A DNA stretch of 64,000 nucleotides from Eretmocerus hayati. Lineage: Eukaryota > Arthropoda > Insecta > Hymenoptera > Aphelinidae. A model generated the notes under the pieces. It searched no databases and was not told where the DNA came from. It worked only from the letters and a program-made list of their open reading frames with translations. Location of the stretch: contig CM056742.1 of NCBI GenBank assembly GCA_029851415.1, positions 112,098,246-112,162,245 of the forward strand, read 5' to 3'. This document shows positions 34,669 to 46,271 of the stretch, one piece after another (the first letter of the stretch is position 1; each line of letters opens with the position of its first letter). A program made the translations under genes and the position numbers.

Positions 34669-35655
34669 CAGGGTTTGACAAATAACGCTAGTTTCGTAAT
34701 GGTGCGTTATTAACGAAACCCTCGGGGATCTGTTATGATATTCGTTATTTCGTTAAATAATGGGTAGAATTCCGTTATGTTTTTCGTTACGTTACTAGAA
34801 TAACGTTAAAATCATAACGAATTGAATTTCGTTCCGTTATGAGTTTCGGTATTTTTAACGAAACTTATAACGAAATTCATGTGGATAACGTTATTCGAAA
34901 CTAACGAAACTAATAACGAAATTGAGTAACGTAATTTCCAAGACATTTCGTTAAAGTTTTCCGTTACGTTAACATAACGAAATTCTTTTCCGAGTTTCGT
35001 TACGTTATTTTTTCCATTATATTCACAGCCGCTAATGAATTCTGACTCATTTCTGAGTGAACGCAATATCACCCTCTCTGAAAATGACGGTATCTCGGAT
35101 TCTATGCGTCGTAGGAGAATTTTGAAAAAAGTATCTCCGAATACTTGGTTGTACCCACCAACCTAGTATATCTCTCGCGCATTAGGAATCAGTCATATCC
35201 GATCTTCTCTATTTAAGGCCCTCGTGGGGCAAAAGTTCGTCCTGGTCACTTGGCGAAAGAAAAAAAAACGAAACAAAATACAATTTCTATTTCGTTACGT
35301 TACTTGCGGGAGTAAAGTAACGAAATTAATTATAATGTGAATAACATTACTTGAATACCGTAACAAAACTCCTATACTTGAATTTCGTTTCGTTATTAAT
35401 AAGGTTATCCACATATAACGTTATTCACGTAAGAGCCGAGTTTCGTTACTATAGAATAACGTTATTCATAACAAAACGAAATCCAAGGATTGGAGTTTCG
35501 TTACGTTATTGTATCACGTTAGTGACATTACATTACGGTATTTGGTTACGTTACCCTAACGTAACGAAATTACCTTTCAATTTCGTTTTTTGTCATAATA
35601 ACGTAACATAACGAAATCGATAACGCAATTTTGTTATGTTACTTGTCAAACCCTG
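34669..35655. mobile_element. hAT-type non-autonomous element, 987 bp, 8-bp TSD
   Basis: Termini CAGGGTTTGACAA and TTGTCAAACCCTG, flanked by a perfect 8-bp duplication GTATTTAC (34661-34668 and 35656-35663). CAGGG-type ends plus 8-bp TSD define the hAT superfamily. The interior is built of dozens of variants of TAACGAAAT / ATTTCGTTA in both senses, a self-complementary minisatellite, interrupted at 35085-35275 by unrelated sequence. No transposase. Confidence 0.92.
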
Positions 35656-35813
35656 GTATTTACCCATACAGCTAATTTTATAAGATGCAGCTCGAAAATG
35701 GTTCGGCATTTGCAAGTGCGGTTCTGGGTTTCATCTTCTCGGGGTAAAAGGAGACTATCCCCTGAGTTCCAGCAGATTTCGTGTTTCACAACCTCTGAGC
35801 GTGCCTCGTAAGT

Positions 35814-36629
35814 AGTACCGTAAACCGAGGTTACTTTGAACAGACGGGGTAACTTTGAACACTCGAGGTACAAGTTTTTAATTCTCGAAATCAGGAAAGT
35901 AGGGATGCGCAAGGTTTCTAGAAGTAATTTGCTTGATAGTAGTATACGTGTACAACATTTTGCACTCGTGTGGGGCTCTCTTTTAGCTGTAAGAGAGTTT
36001 TCAACAAACTTTTTAGATAGCATGATTTAAGAGCGAAAAAAAGGTGCTCCAAACAATTGATCTCCTTTGAGCACTTCCAGGGTGAATCCAAGTCCCTGGC
36101 GCTAGATTTCATTGACCCCTACCGATATCTTGGAGAATCCATCCAATTACTATACATGGAGAACCGAACATTGCTGAATTAGATTAGGACTTTGTATGAG
36201 CGAATTTTTCAATTCAAATGCAGATCGTAATCACAATTCAGATGATTTCTTGAAACTACTCATTCATTGTTTGAGTCTCCGTTCCAACTCCAGAAAACCC
36301 TAAATGAGTGCATAATACTTCCCTGAATGCAAATGTATCACATAATGATGGACACAAAGCATTACCATGTCCGTTACTGAGACGTTTAATCAATCTAGCG
36401 TTCAAAGTTACCCCAACTAGGGGCTCTAACTTTGAACACTTTTCAAATTCTCATATCTTCCGTCATCAATATCAAATTGGACTCTACTGCGGCGCAATCG
36501 AAAGCTAAGACAATAAACTTTCAATTGAATCGAGATACAATGTCATTATAATATAAGACGTACAAATTACAAGGAAATTACGAGCAAAATTTCCAAGGAG
36601 TGTTCAAAGTAACCCCGGTTGACAGTACC
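35814..36629. mobile_element. TIR element with 'GGTTACTTTGAAC' termini
   Basis: AGTACCGTAAACCGAGGTTA and the inverse of the right end (AGGTACTGTCAACCGGGGTT) form TIRs of about 30 bp, with additional internal GTTACCCC...CTTTGAAC copies near 36400-36435. Length about 815 bp; no coding domain. Related termini (CCGTAAGCCGGGGGGACT) occur near 52560. Confidence 0.7.
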
Positions 36630-36632
36630 TGC

Positions 36633-37205
36633 ATTTTTCGACAACTTTCTCGCTTGAATCAGTTTTATAACTGCTTCGATGTCGGAACTCTCCACTTCTT
36701 CAGGGTAAAAAATAATGGATTCGTATCTATACTGATACATGGACCAATATTGAAGCTGCAAGCTGAAAAATTTGCGAATTACTTGGCCGTTCATTCGTTC
36801 GAGTGTGGTGATAGTTGGATTAGCCGATTCAAAACCAGGCACAATATTTTCTCTTCCTATTTCAATTGAAACTGAATGATATGGTGGAAAACTACAGATT
36901 CAAGAAGTAAGAGCGCATTCAAACATCAGTACATGATTTTCATCTTATATGCGCCTAATGAGTTATCCACACATGTATTTTCAAAGTAAGACTCAAGGTT
37001 GATTGATTCAAGTTTAGATGAATTCATACTTATGTACACATCATTTCCTCCATGCCCAAAAATATAAAGAAACATGGTAAAGATGAATAAGGCTGATGAT
37101 TCCAGGGATTTTACAGTTTCTAGTCAAATTCGGCTGTAACGAACTCCGGTTATAACCAACATTTTTCGGCAGCCCATTGGAGTTCGTTATAACCGGATTC
37201 TACCG
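36633..37205 (+). mobile_element. pogo/Tigger-type fragment, second copy
   Basis: The right TIR (AGTTCGTTATAACCGGATTC) ends at about 37205 and abuts TA. Coding remnant: LKLQAEKFANYLAVHSF, CGDSWISRFKTRHNI, the CENP-B-type helix-turn-helix of pogo/Tigger, around 36750-36850. The downstream part (36880-37130) is collinear with 33300-33540 of the first copy, including ATATAAAGAAACATGG, so the two are siblings of one deleted subfamily. The left TIR is not seen; the fragment starts next to the 815-bp TIR element. Confidence 0.8.
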
Positions 37206-37545
37206 TATTACATGAAAATCGCCTTTTGCAGTCCTTGGACCGGAGTGTGATTTCTTCTGATATTCTTCAAATTTTTTCAGTCTGTATAATTTCTAACTCT
37301 CGCAGATTTTTCTCGACACTTTGAATGAATTTTCTGGATCTGAACGAGGAAGTATTTCTGAAATTTTTCGCAAATATTACGGCAGTCAATCATGAATACT
37401 CGTAATAGTTATAAAAAAAATATCTACAATACTACTTTCTAGAATAATATTCCACATAAGGCTACCAAACTTCAGGAAGCTTATTTTCATCGAGAAACGA
37501 AAAATCGAAAAAAAGTTTCAGGTGCGTGCGTCCCTTCTGTTTTGC

Positions 37546-38487
37546 ATATGGGCGTTTCTCTGGAACTTTTACACCGGCTGGAATACAGCTATGGATGAAG
37601 ATATAAGAGAACAATCAAATCTATCGGCCCCAATCGAAGTAGAAATATCATCATTCAAGTCTCAATATTAGATATGTTTGGCCTCTGTATGATCAGAAAA
37701 AGTTGATTCGTTCTAGCTGACTCAAAGAGAGAAAATGTGGGGAAAATCCTGTGGAAATACTTGGTACTCTCGTGCAGTCTTACGGATATTCTGGTGATGC
37801 CGCGCTGTTTTTCGGGTTGATTCAAGCTGCATTTAGTGGAGGATATATTGAAGAGAAATGGCCCCAAAACGCGATGGTGTGCTACCAATTCAACCAAAAC
37901 TGTATGACTTCGGAAATTGGGAATAAAAATCAATCATGTCTCGCTCAACTCAAAGATGATTACGCCAAGCACCTGCCGTGACTCTGAACGCAATTTTTGA
38001 TATGCGTATCTAAAATAAATGCAATTGCGAATATTTTGCGACGAGTCTCATGTTGGTGCGATATTTCTGTCTAGAATACGACCGTTCTGAAGTGAGATAG
38101 AAAAAACGTGACTCACGAAAAAAATTCAGTTTTTCTCATCCCATATTGGCGGATCGAGCTCCACGTTGATAAAACCAATTGTGATCGGATACCCTGACCT
38201 TACGAAGCTGCAAAAAGCCCAAGGCTTTCTTTGAAATTGTCAATTTTGCCAAATAATTGCTTAGGAAATTCTGGAAAATCGGCGAAAAACTACTTTTTGT
38301 TCGACTCCTTAACGTGATTTTGGCGATCCCACTCACTCTATATGAGTTTCAATCGTGGATTTGTAATTCTCAATACTACACAAATATGTGAGCAAAAGGT
38401 CCCAGGTGTGCGTTGAGCGGTTTCCATTTTTCGTTTTTCAACGATTTTCAGCAAAGCGCAAAAGTTCCAGAGAAACGCTCATATGCG
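37546..38487. mobile_element. Inverted-repeat-bounded unit, about 940 bp
   Basis: GCATATGGGCGTTTCTCTGG (37546) is mirrored by CCAGAGAAACGCTCATATGC at 38467-38487. The match is about 27 bp. The interior has a 76-codon plus frame (37751-37981) with no known domain. Target duplication not resolved. Confidence 0.55.
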
Positions 38488-38498
38488 GGATTTTTTAA

Positions 38499-39266
38499 GG
38501 TAGTTGTACACTAAAATACAAAATATACCAGAATGTCACCAAAGTTGGTGAAAATTCAGTTCAAGTGTTAATGAACACCCGTGCAAGATTTCGAAATGAT
38601 TGAATGTTTTATTTCAGAGTGGTAGTCATGACAATTCGTCACTTTTAAGGTAGTACCCGCACTTTCAAATAAATATGTTTCGCGTCGCAGGAGTTAGCTA
38701 GAATTGAAGCTGAAACTCTGAGTTTTCCATATCTACCAAGAAAAAAGGAGGTTGCCGATGTAAATTCTGAAAAAAAGCATCGGCATCTGACGCGCCTATA
38801 CACGCGGTCTTATGGGAGCGTCACTGTTTATACCTGCTCATGCGGAAATAAATATGTTAAGTTCTGTAAAATTTTAATATACGTATAAATGCGGTCTTGA
38901 TAATTCTCTTGCTAGTAGCAGAAATGTGGCTAGCCGATCAAAATCTTTAGCAAATTGATTCCGAAGTCGGCCGGAGAGGCATTTTCGGGTTCAACGCCAT
39001 GCTTTGCGGTATGCGTCGTCTGCTGCGCTCATGCGGCAACGCTACTCGAGCTCCGGCGCCCTCTCATTGATACGGGCCTGCACGCGGGTACTACCTTAAC
39101 ATTGCGCTGATGTGGGATCGTCGACTCCCATGTAAACGCAATGTTAAAAGTGACGGATTTTCGATGGCTACCACTCCGAAACAAAACGGTCAATCATTCT
39201 GAAATTTTGCACAGGTGTTCATCAACACTTGAACTAAATATTTCCCAATTTTGGTGATTTCCTGGC
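38499..39266. mobile_element. TTAA-type foldback hosting a second MITE
   Basis: The left end GGTAGTTGTACAC follows TTAA (38495-38498). Arms of about 140 bp (38505-38648 and 39124-39266) pair, for example ACTTGAACTAAAT-like and GTGACGAATTGTCATG/GTGACGGATTTTCGATG blocks. The inner loop has a short stem AACATTGCG...CGCAATGTT. The left arm is interrupted by the 447-bp MITE; the right end is cut by a pogo-like terminus at 39269. Confidence 0.7.
38649..39095. mobile_element. TTAA MITE, 447 bp
   Basis: Ends GGTAGTACCCGC and GCGGGTACTACC are exact inverses and both abut TTAA (38645-38648 and 39096-39099). The mirror arm of the host foldback shows the uninterrupted sequence with one TTAA, which confirms precise insertion. 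Non-coding. Confidence 0.92.
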
Positions 39267-39268
39267 AT

Positions 39269-39491
39269 ACAGTGGATTCTTCCTCAACGGATACCTCCTA
39301 TTAGCGGACACCTCTCAATGACGGACAATTTTATGCGACCAGCAGAAGTATAGTCACAGAAATGAACCTCTGATTAGCGGACACCTCTGGATAGCGAACA
39401 TTTTTGATGCGACCAGAGCTGTCCGTACGACCGGAGTTTAAGCCCTTTTGCGCCGAAAACAAATGTTTTATTGAAAAGTGCTCGAGCCTCC
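39269..39491. mobile_element. pogo-like terminus, partial
   Basis: After TA, the sequence CAGTGGATTCTTCCTCAACG is followed by repeated TAGCGGACACCTC-type motifs (39290-39390). This is the TIR style of pogo/Tigger-like elements. No second terminus is visible before the next TTAA MITE. Confidence 0.5.
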
Positions 39492-39495
39492 TTAA

Positions 39496-39991
39496 GGAGG
39501 CTCCGTCGTTGGGTAACGTATCACGAGTATTCGGGGCCCCGCGCCAACTAACACAAGCGTCAGGCTACAAGACGCGCTCGCGCACCGACACACATACACA
39601 ACCCAAGCTCGCGCTCGCGCAAGCGTGCAGCGGTCGAGTAAGCCGCTGCACACCTGTTTTTCGACAGTTTTGATTCTTTCAAATGTTTTCCTGCCTTTTA
39701 CACGTCGGCAACATGCATGTTTCTGAATCAAATTTCATTCATCTATAAATGATCCATGCTTGAACAGTTGCTGGTCGCCGTAACACTGTTAAGTTTTGGA
39801 ATATGACTCATTCCGTGGTCATCACCCATAAGACGCCGTGTCAGATTCCAATACTTGGAGAATTTTTTTCTGAATAATAAGGTCGGCAACCCGCATATTT
39901 TGAAACTGCAATAGATTCCTTGTATTACGGAGTATACACCATAATTTTTCCAATTCAGAATGACTTAAATAGTTTCGACGACTGAGCCTCC
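39496..39991 (-). mobile_element. TTAA MITE, family A, copy 2 (inverted)
   Basis: Reverse complement of 31397-31882 over the full length; flanked by TTAA at 39492-39495 and 39992-39995. Each flank is itself GCCTCCTTAAGGAGGC, because neighbouring ends also have GGAGGC. Confidence 0.88.
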
Positions 39992-39995
39992 TTAA

Positions 39996-40508
39996 GGAGG
40001 CATGAGCGAGTAGAGACTAAGAACAGCAAAGAGCCGAGAAAATTCTCAAATATACTTGAACGAGCAACGAATCGATAGCCATTGAGAAGAAGAGGGGGGG
40101 ATTGCTGATCACTTAACAGAGAGAAAAAAAATCATGAAAATTGGCTCCGTGTACACGTGCTCTTATGGAAGTACGCCTTGGAAAATTCAGTACTCTCCAA
40201 CGAAGAACCCTAGAAATCCCAAAATATTGACAGAGGCGCATAAAATCCCGAAGAACATATTGACGTTGGGAAAAATATGTCCAGCCGATCAAACTAAATA
40301 ATTATCCATGTAGTAAACGATGCATCTTCGAGAAACCACCAGCGAAGCAGACGCTCGACCATGCTGCGCGTACGCGAGAGCGCCCTTTAGATGTCTGTGA
40401 GCTCGGATCATGCATGCGTTGCGGTCAGTGCGTATCGAGGAGTTCGAGAGGCCTGTTTCCTCAGCACGGGGCCCCCGTATTGGTACGTGACCACGCGCTC
40501 ATGCCTTC
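39996..40508 (+). mobile_element. TTAA MITE in tandem, unit 2
   Basis: Begins GGAGGCATGAGCG and ends with the inverse CGCTCATGCCTTC; flanked by TTAA on the left (shared with the previous unit) and worn TTGA on the right (40509-40512). Length 513 bp, collinear with the next unit (GAAGCAGACGCTCGA, GGTCAGTGCGTATC). Confidence 0.8.
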
Positions 40509-40512
40509 TTGA

Positions 40513-41025
40513 GGTAAAGCCAGCTGGAAGAATTCTCAAATATACTTCAGGAGTCAACAAATACATAGTCCTTCAGAAAATGTGGGGTTGCCGTCCATTC
40601 TGTAAAGAAAAAAAATGTTGAAATTTTCCTCCTTATACACGTGCTCTTGTGGAATCACACTTCAAAAAATTCAGGACTCTCTGACGAAGATATAAGAAAT
40701 TCCAAAAAATTTTCAATTGATTCAATTAATTTTCAATTAATTGACACACCTGCATGAAACCTCGAAGAACATATTGACGTTGGGAAAGGTATATCAAACT
40801 GACCAACACAAATAATTATCAGTGGGACAAACAAAGTATCTTTGAGAAATTAACCACCAGCGAAGCAGACGCTCGATCATGTTTCGCGTGCGCGAGGGCG
40901 CGCTTTGGATGTCGGTGAGCTCGGAACGTGAATGTGTTGCGGTCAGTGCGTATCATGGAGTTCGAGAGGCCTGTGCCTTTAGCACGATGCCCCGTTTTGA
41001 TACGTCACCATGCGCTCGAGCCACC
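40513..41025 (+). mobile_element. TTAA MITE in tandem, unit 3
   Basis: 513 bp, the same length as unit 2 and collinear with it; flanked by worn TTGA and TTAG (41026-41029). The 3' half ends CATGCGCTCGAGCCACC, a variant of the unit 2 end. Confidence 0.75.
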
Positions 41026-41029
41026 TTAG

Positions 41030-41294
41030 GGCGTGTCTCCAATTCAAGCGCACCGCAAGCACACAGGCTCACGAACCGATGTTTATTTTTGTTTACAAAG
41101 CACTAAAAACTCATTGTCTCACATGCTGCCGCGAGGTTGGGATGTAAAAATGCTTTCTCAACATCCAAGAGTTGGAAAATGTCAACAGGAGCGCTTTGTA
41201 AACAAAAACAAACATCGGCGCGTGAGCGTGTGTGCCTGCGGTGCGCCATGTCGTGCGCCGTGGGCTGGCATGCGCTTGAATTGGAGACACGCCC
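41030..41294. mobile_element. 265-bp palindromic MITE
   Basis: Ends GGCGTGTCTCCAATTCAAGC and its exact inverse; arms share CGATGTTTRTTTTTGTTTAC. Flanks are TTAG and TCAA (41295-41298), both one change from TTAA. The right arm has a small extra copy of CGGTGCGCCATG-type sequence. Non-coding. Confidence 0.75.
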
Positions 41295-41721
41295 TCAAAG
41301 AGGCTCACGCGAGTGGTGCCGCATCGAGCGCGGGGGCCCGCGCGCAGATAGTCAGGCCCTTATATTTTCCGTTACGAACCTAACGCTATATATAGGTGTA
41401 CTCCCAACGCAAGCTGTGCGACGCAAGGAGCTACTCCATCTTCAAAACTCACTTTGAACTCAATACACTCAAAATTTAGGTCGCCAACGTATCAGTTTTT
41501 TGACACCATTATTGAACGTATCATGCGAAATAGCATTGAAATATTCCTTGACATTCGATTTTGGTGTTACTGAACGAGCTCGTTTCAACGTGTTCATCCC
41601 ATAAGAGTACGTGTGTGAGAATTTTTTCTGCCAGATGAGTTCTCTCGAAATCTTCATCGCCAACCCCGCCCCCCTTTTTTGATGGATTATGATTCTTCAT
41701 TAGTTTATCTATGAACCCGCG

Positions 41722-43673
41722 TGGAAATAGATTCTATTGGCCGTATATTGGCGCAATATTGGACAATATACTGGAAAAATAATTAGCAATATAGCGCCAA
41801 TATTGCGGCAAACAACACTATCCAATATTGCGCCCATATATGGCTAAACTTTCTTTTTTTTTATTTAAAAAAAAGCCGAATTGAATATACAAAACTGGGT
41901 TAAACAACAAGGAATCGTGATAATGGCAAGCCACACTGCATAAATTGCTTGCCTTCGCTTTTCAAAAATTGGAAATGAAATTGTGAATTGAGAGGAGAAT
42001 TCATATCGACATGGATTTATTTTAGTTTCACTCATAATCTACACCAGGTCGATATTGGTAAATTTCAATTTTCGAGATTGCAATGAAAAAAATATGATTC
42101 GATTAGTTATCGGCAGGATTTGTCCGAATTCATTTTGAAAATATCACATCATAGATCTCAGTGGGCACGGTTGACTACAACATGAGAGTGACCTAGCAGC
42201 AATCAAGCGTAGCACAATCGCATTTGAGGATAATTAAGAGGCACAACACATTTCATCAGCTCATGTTGTGATCTTGAATCTACCGGGCTAGGATCGATTG
42301 GCAGATTGGCGGTCAAAAACTTGGCTCCGGTGCGGCGTGCTCTCGTAGGTTTCCTCCTCAATTTGTCTCAATCACGCCGAGCCACTCATCTCTCGATCTG
42401 TAAAATACAATGCAACACAAAGCATCAGATTTCTACAAAATGAAACGATATCGCGGTTAGACACGCGTGATAACATAGCAAATGAAGCACAAAACTTCGA
42501 ACCTGGCTGAAAGTGCATTACATTTCTGCACTTGATATCATAAACTTGGCCAAACTGTCCGCAAGATTTATCTAACACGCTACGCACATATCACCCTCAT
42601 TGGAGGTTGTATCCAAAAGTTTTTTTTTTCAAGAGCTGGTAATTTTTACTGATGAACCTGAGTTACTTATCTGACTCATCGGCAGTTCTGATGACTCGAT
42701 TCAAATTCAATTGCCAGTAGTCCGATTCTTCTCGTAAATTTTCTCATGGAAACGAATTACTTTGATGCACAAATTTGATGCGATATTTTTCTTCGCGAGA
42801 ATCAAGCAGACCATTCTGTTTGTTTACAGGACAAACGTCATCTTGCTTCAATGCAGTCTGCTTGATACCAATATCGACCTAATGTAGATTATGAGTGAGA
42901 CTGAAATAAATCCAAGTCGATATGAATTCTCCTTTCAATTCTTAATTTCATTTTCAATTTTTGAAAAGCGGTGGCAAGCAATTTATGCAGTGAGGCTTGC
43001 CATTATTACGATCTCTTGTTGTTTAACGCAGTTTTGTATATTCAATTCGGATTTTTTTAGATGAAAAAAAAAAAAAAATAAAATAGCTTACACTTTTTGA
43101 ACTTGAATCGTCCTCTTTCATGAATCAATGATGTTAAATTTGTAAATCGGCATTTGGAGGACCAACTTTTATTTCTCTATTGTTGACCTCGGATTTGGGG
43201 CCATTTTCAATGAGACATTATCGATCGGGGTTTGATCGTCGAGATGTTAATCAAAGGGAAAATGCATTTGAATGACATCGTGAAAAAAATGCCTGGACCC
43301 AGAACCGAACTGAGAGCCTTCTTCTCTCTTCTTTCCCGGTGAGAAGAAGGCCCCCAGTTCGATCCTGGGTCCAGGCATTTTTTTCACGATATCATTTAAA
43401 TGCATTTTTTCTTTGATTAACATCTCGACGATCAAACCCCAATCGATAGCCTCAAATCCAAGGTCAACAATAGAGGAATAAACGTTAGTCCTCCAAATGC
43501 TGATTTACAAACTTAACATCAAATAAATTAGCGATATATGGGCGCAATATTGGATAGTGTTGTTTGCCGCAATATTGGCGCTATATTGCTAATTGTTTTT
43601 CCAATATATTGCCTAAATCAAATTCCAATACTGCGCCAATAAGTGGCCAATAGAATCTATTTTTATGCTGGAA
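41722..43673. mobile_element. 2-kb element with ~140-bp TIRs
   Basis: AAATAGATTCTATTGGCC at the left is mirrored by GGCCAATAGAATCTATTT at the right; within the TIRs ATATTGGCGCAATATTGG-type motifs repeat. Inner arms 41868-42060 and 42868-43062 also pair. The middle (42060-42868) has no recognisable transposase. A separate palindrome (43129-43521) inserted in the right part. Confidence 0.8.
43129..43521. mobile_element. Palindrome, 393 bp, with tRNA-like centre
   Basis: Arms pair from GATGTTAAATTTGTAAATCG to its inverse near 43521. The centre is a perfect-looking hairpin, TGCCTGGACCCAG ... CTGGGTCCAGGCA, and the right half has the B-box-like AGTTCGATCCTGGG (43358-43371), so the seed may have been a tRNA or tRNA-derived repeat. 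Confidence 0.75.
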
Positions 43674-43892
43674 TACCAAACTTTCATGCGATTTCTTCGT
43701 TTAGTTAGAATTTGCGCGAGCCTTTTTAACATTCTTGAGGAAGTTGGCGCGCTGATTCCTTGAAGACTGTTTTGACCCAGTAAGTCGCTTGCGCCCAAAC
43801 CAAACGGAGAATCATTTAGCTAGTCTTTAAGTTCCATAATCCGTTTTGACGTCAGATCTATTGGTATTGCTATTTTTCTGACAGGCCTTACT

Positions 43893-44120
43893 CTGGTATT
43901 CATAGTCATTTCTAAACTGAGGGTTACAGTTTGATCCGCGGTTTAGGCGCTGTAGTCGTCGTGGCCAGATTATGAATTTGAATTGTTGGTGTTCTGCTGC
44001 GCTGGTATGATGCAGAGACTTTAGTTCATTTATAAGCCGCACCGATTACAGTGACTAAACCGCGGATCAAAGTCTAACCCTCGGTTTAGAAACGACTATG
44101 GATACCAAAGTTAGAAGGAG
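43893..44120. repeat. Small inverted repeat, ~65-bp arms
   Basis: GGTATTCATAGTCATTTCTAA and TTTGATCCGCGGTTTAG on the left are mirrored by CTAAACCGCGGATCAAA and TTAGAAACGACTATGGATACC on the right. Spacer about 90 bp. Confidence 0.75.
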
Positions 44121-45631
44121 CGTCTCAGAATCTTTAGTGAATTCGTGTACGTGACTTCGACGTTCATCCACTCGTGCTGTGTGAAGCACGCCTCTGAATC
44201 AAATGCCCCTTGGGAGTATAAAAGTGGATTTTTTCCCATGGCACGCGTTTGAAACCAATTTTTCTGGTCAGTAGGACCTCCTAAATCAGTGGAAAAATAC
44301 GCGCTCTCTGGTTTGGAAGGATGTTATTTCTGTAAATAATGAAAAACATGATTCGATTTCGAGGTCCATGGAGCGCGCCTGATTGAATCCTACTCTACGC
44401 ACACACAACACGCGAAAGCTACTTCAACACAGATACACACTGTATTTCACTAGTTTTCTGTTTTCTGGTCATGTTGGACAAGTGGGAGTACTCGAGTTCC
44501 ACCAATAGACACTTATGCGGAAGAAATGGGTCCCTTAGTATACTATAGCTGTTTTCGAGTTTTATATGAACGATTTCAATGTCATAAGAGTGCCCACACG
44601 ATCTCGATCACATATGTTTTCAACGATAAAATTGTTGTAATGTTTCTCATTCGAATAATATTCGATGTCAGGATCTAAGAACTGTGGGATATTGTTTGTC
44701 ATGAGGTGAAAAAAATGGGCAAAACATTTCAGGAGCGTGCCCCCTCTCCCCCTTCCCATGCCATGAGAATTTGACCTTCTTCAGTCGAGTGGGCGCATGA
44801 ACTTACCCGTCTCCTTGAAGCTGTAATTTCAACGTAGTTGGTCGCACGCACCTAAACTAAACGGGATATAATTGGTGCTGTTCCAAGCTATCGAAATCCG
44901 TTTTGATCGTGTACTTATCGCAAATGTTATTTTTTTTATAAGCTAAATACGAGAGATCTCAACTATTCGTGAAAATTCGGTTACGCGACTGCGACGTTTA
45001 TTCATGACTGCCGCATCATAGGCACGCGACTAAAACCAATGTTTATTCGAAATATAGGGTGTCTCAATGGTCTCTGAATTTTGGAAGAATTTTTCGAGCA
45101 ATGTTTTTTTCGCAGCTGGCTTAAGAAATCAGAAAATGGTGTGAGTACGCTGATAGATACCCAAAAAGTGAGGGTTGCGTCCTTCGCCAGAACAACGAAT
45201 AGAGTACAGATTCAGAGGCCTTGGAACTATCAAATTCAGCTTCGATAACTTCACAAACATTTGAAGGTTCGGAGACCGCGTGCAGTACGCACAATGTCAA
45301 AAGTTCTGTAGAATCTCTTACATGGGTGATTATGAGATAGCTTATGCATTTGATGTCCTGACCTCGCACTCATATTGAACGACCAAATATGATGAGTCTA
45401 ACGATGATATCTGGTGCATTCTATTGATAGGAAGATGTCCCAATAGTTTTGGAAGCGGATATGAGTCTTATGTAGACCTGAGCCCACCAAATGTGATCAA
45501 AATGTCCTTACCGTTGCATGTCCTAAACTGGAGCTGCACATTTCAATCGTGGAGTTTGCCGAGAGATTCATTCAATCTCGGTTCCTTATCACTCAAACAT
45601 CAAAATTGGGTTATGAAAAGGGAGCATTATG
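44121..45631. other. Unassigned
   Basis: Short frames only, the longest 82 codons (45121-45369, minus), without recognisable domains. No repeat boundary seen. Confidence 0.35.
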
Positions 45632-46271
45632 TACAAATCGAGTATCAAGTTTCACTTTAAAATAGTTGAAACACAACCGACATTCTGCCCTGGAGTTTTG
45701 CAAATTTTTCGGATACATTTCGATAATTCGATTCTGGCCCTGCGAATCACTTCAAACGACTCTATAGTGGCGGTAATTTATCGATAACACACCAAAGAAC
45801 AAAATTTTATCATCAGCGGAGTGATGAGTCGCGTGAACAGCCTCCCACGCGATGATTTAAAAACAATTTTTTCGTTTCAAAATAAGAAATGTCCTCACCG
45901 TAACCACTAGTTCTCGAACACGATGCAACATTTGGGTTCAAAAATTTTCTGACAGTCAACTCTCACCGTGAAAAAGTGCTGAGTATTCGGGAAAAACAAT
46001 CCGTTCCGTTTTAAGCCTTTGAGATCACTTTTTATGCCAAATGTCCTTACCGTGGCAAACTGGCGAAAATATACCGAGAATTGCTCATACCTTTCACGTA
46101 GATTGACTAACGTTCATACCCGTCTGGGAATTGCTTTTGGATGTCAGATTGATTGGAAAACGCCTATGAATAGTCAAATTGCAGCTACATCTCAAGTAGT
46201 CAATTCTTGAGCCAAATCCCGACCTCCGCCTTTTTTGGCCTCGAAGTACCTAAGTTATCTCATAATCTAGA
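45632..46271 (+). repeat. Dispersed repeat R, copy 2 (uninterrupted)
   Basis: Collinear with 32566-34232 minus the pogo-type element. At 45663-45664 a single TA marks the position where copy 1 carries its insertion. No ORF or terminal repeats. Confidence 0.85.
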
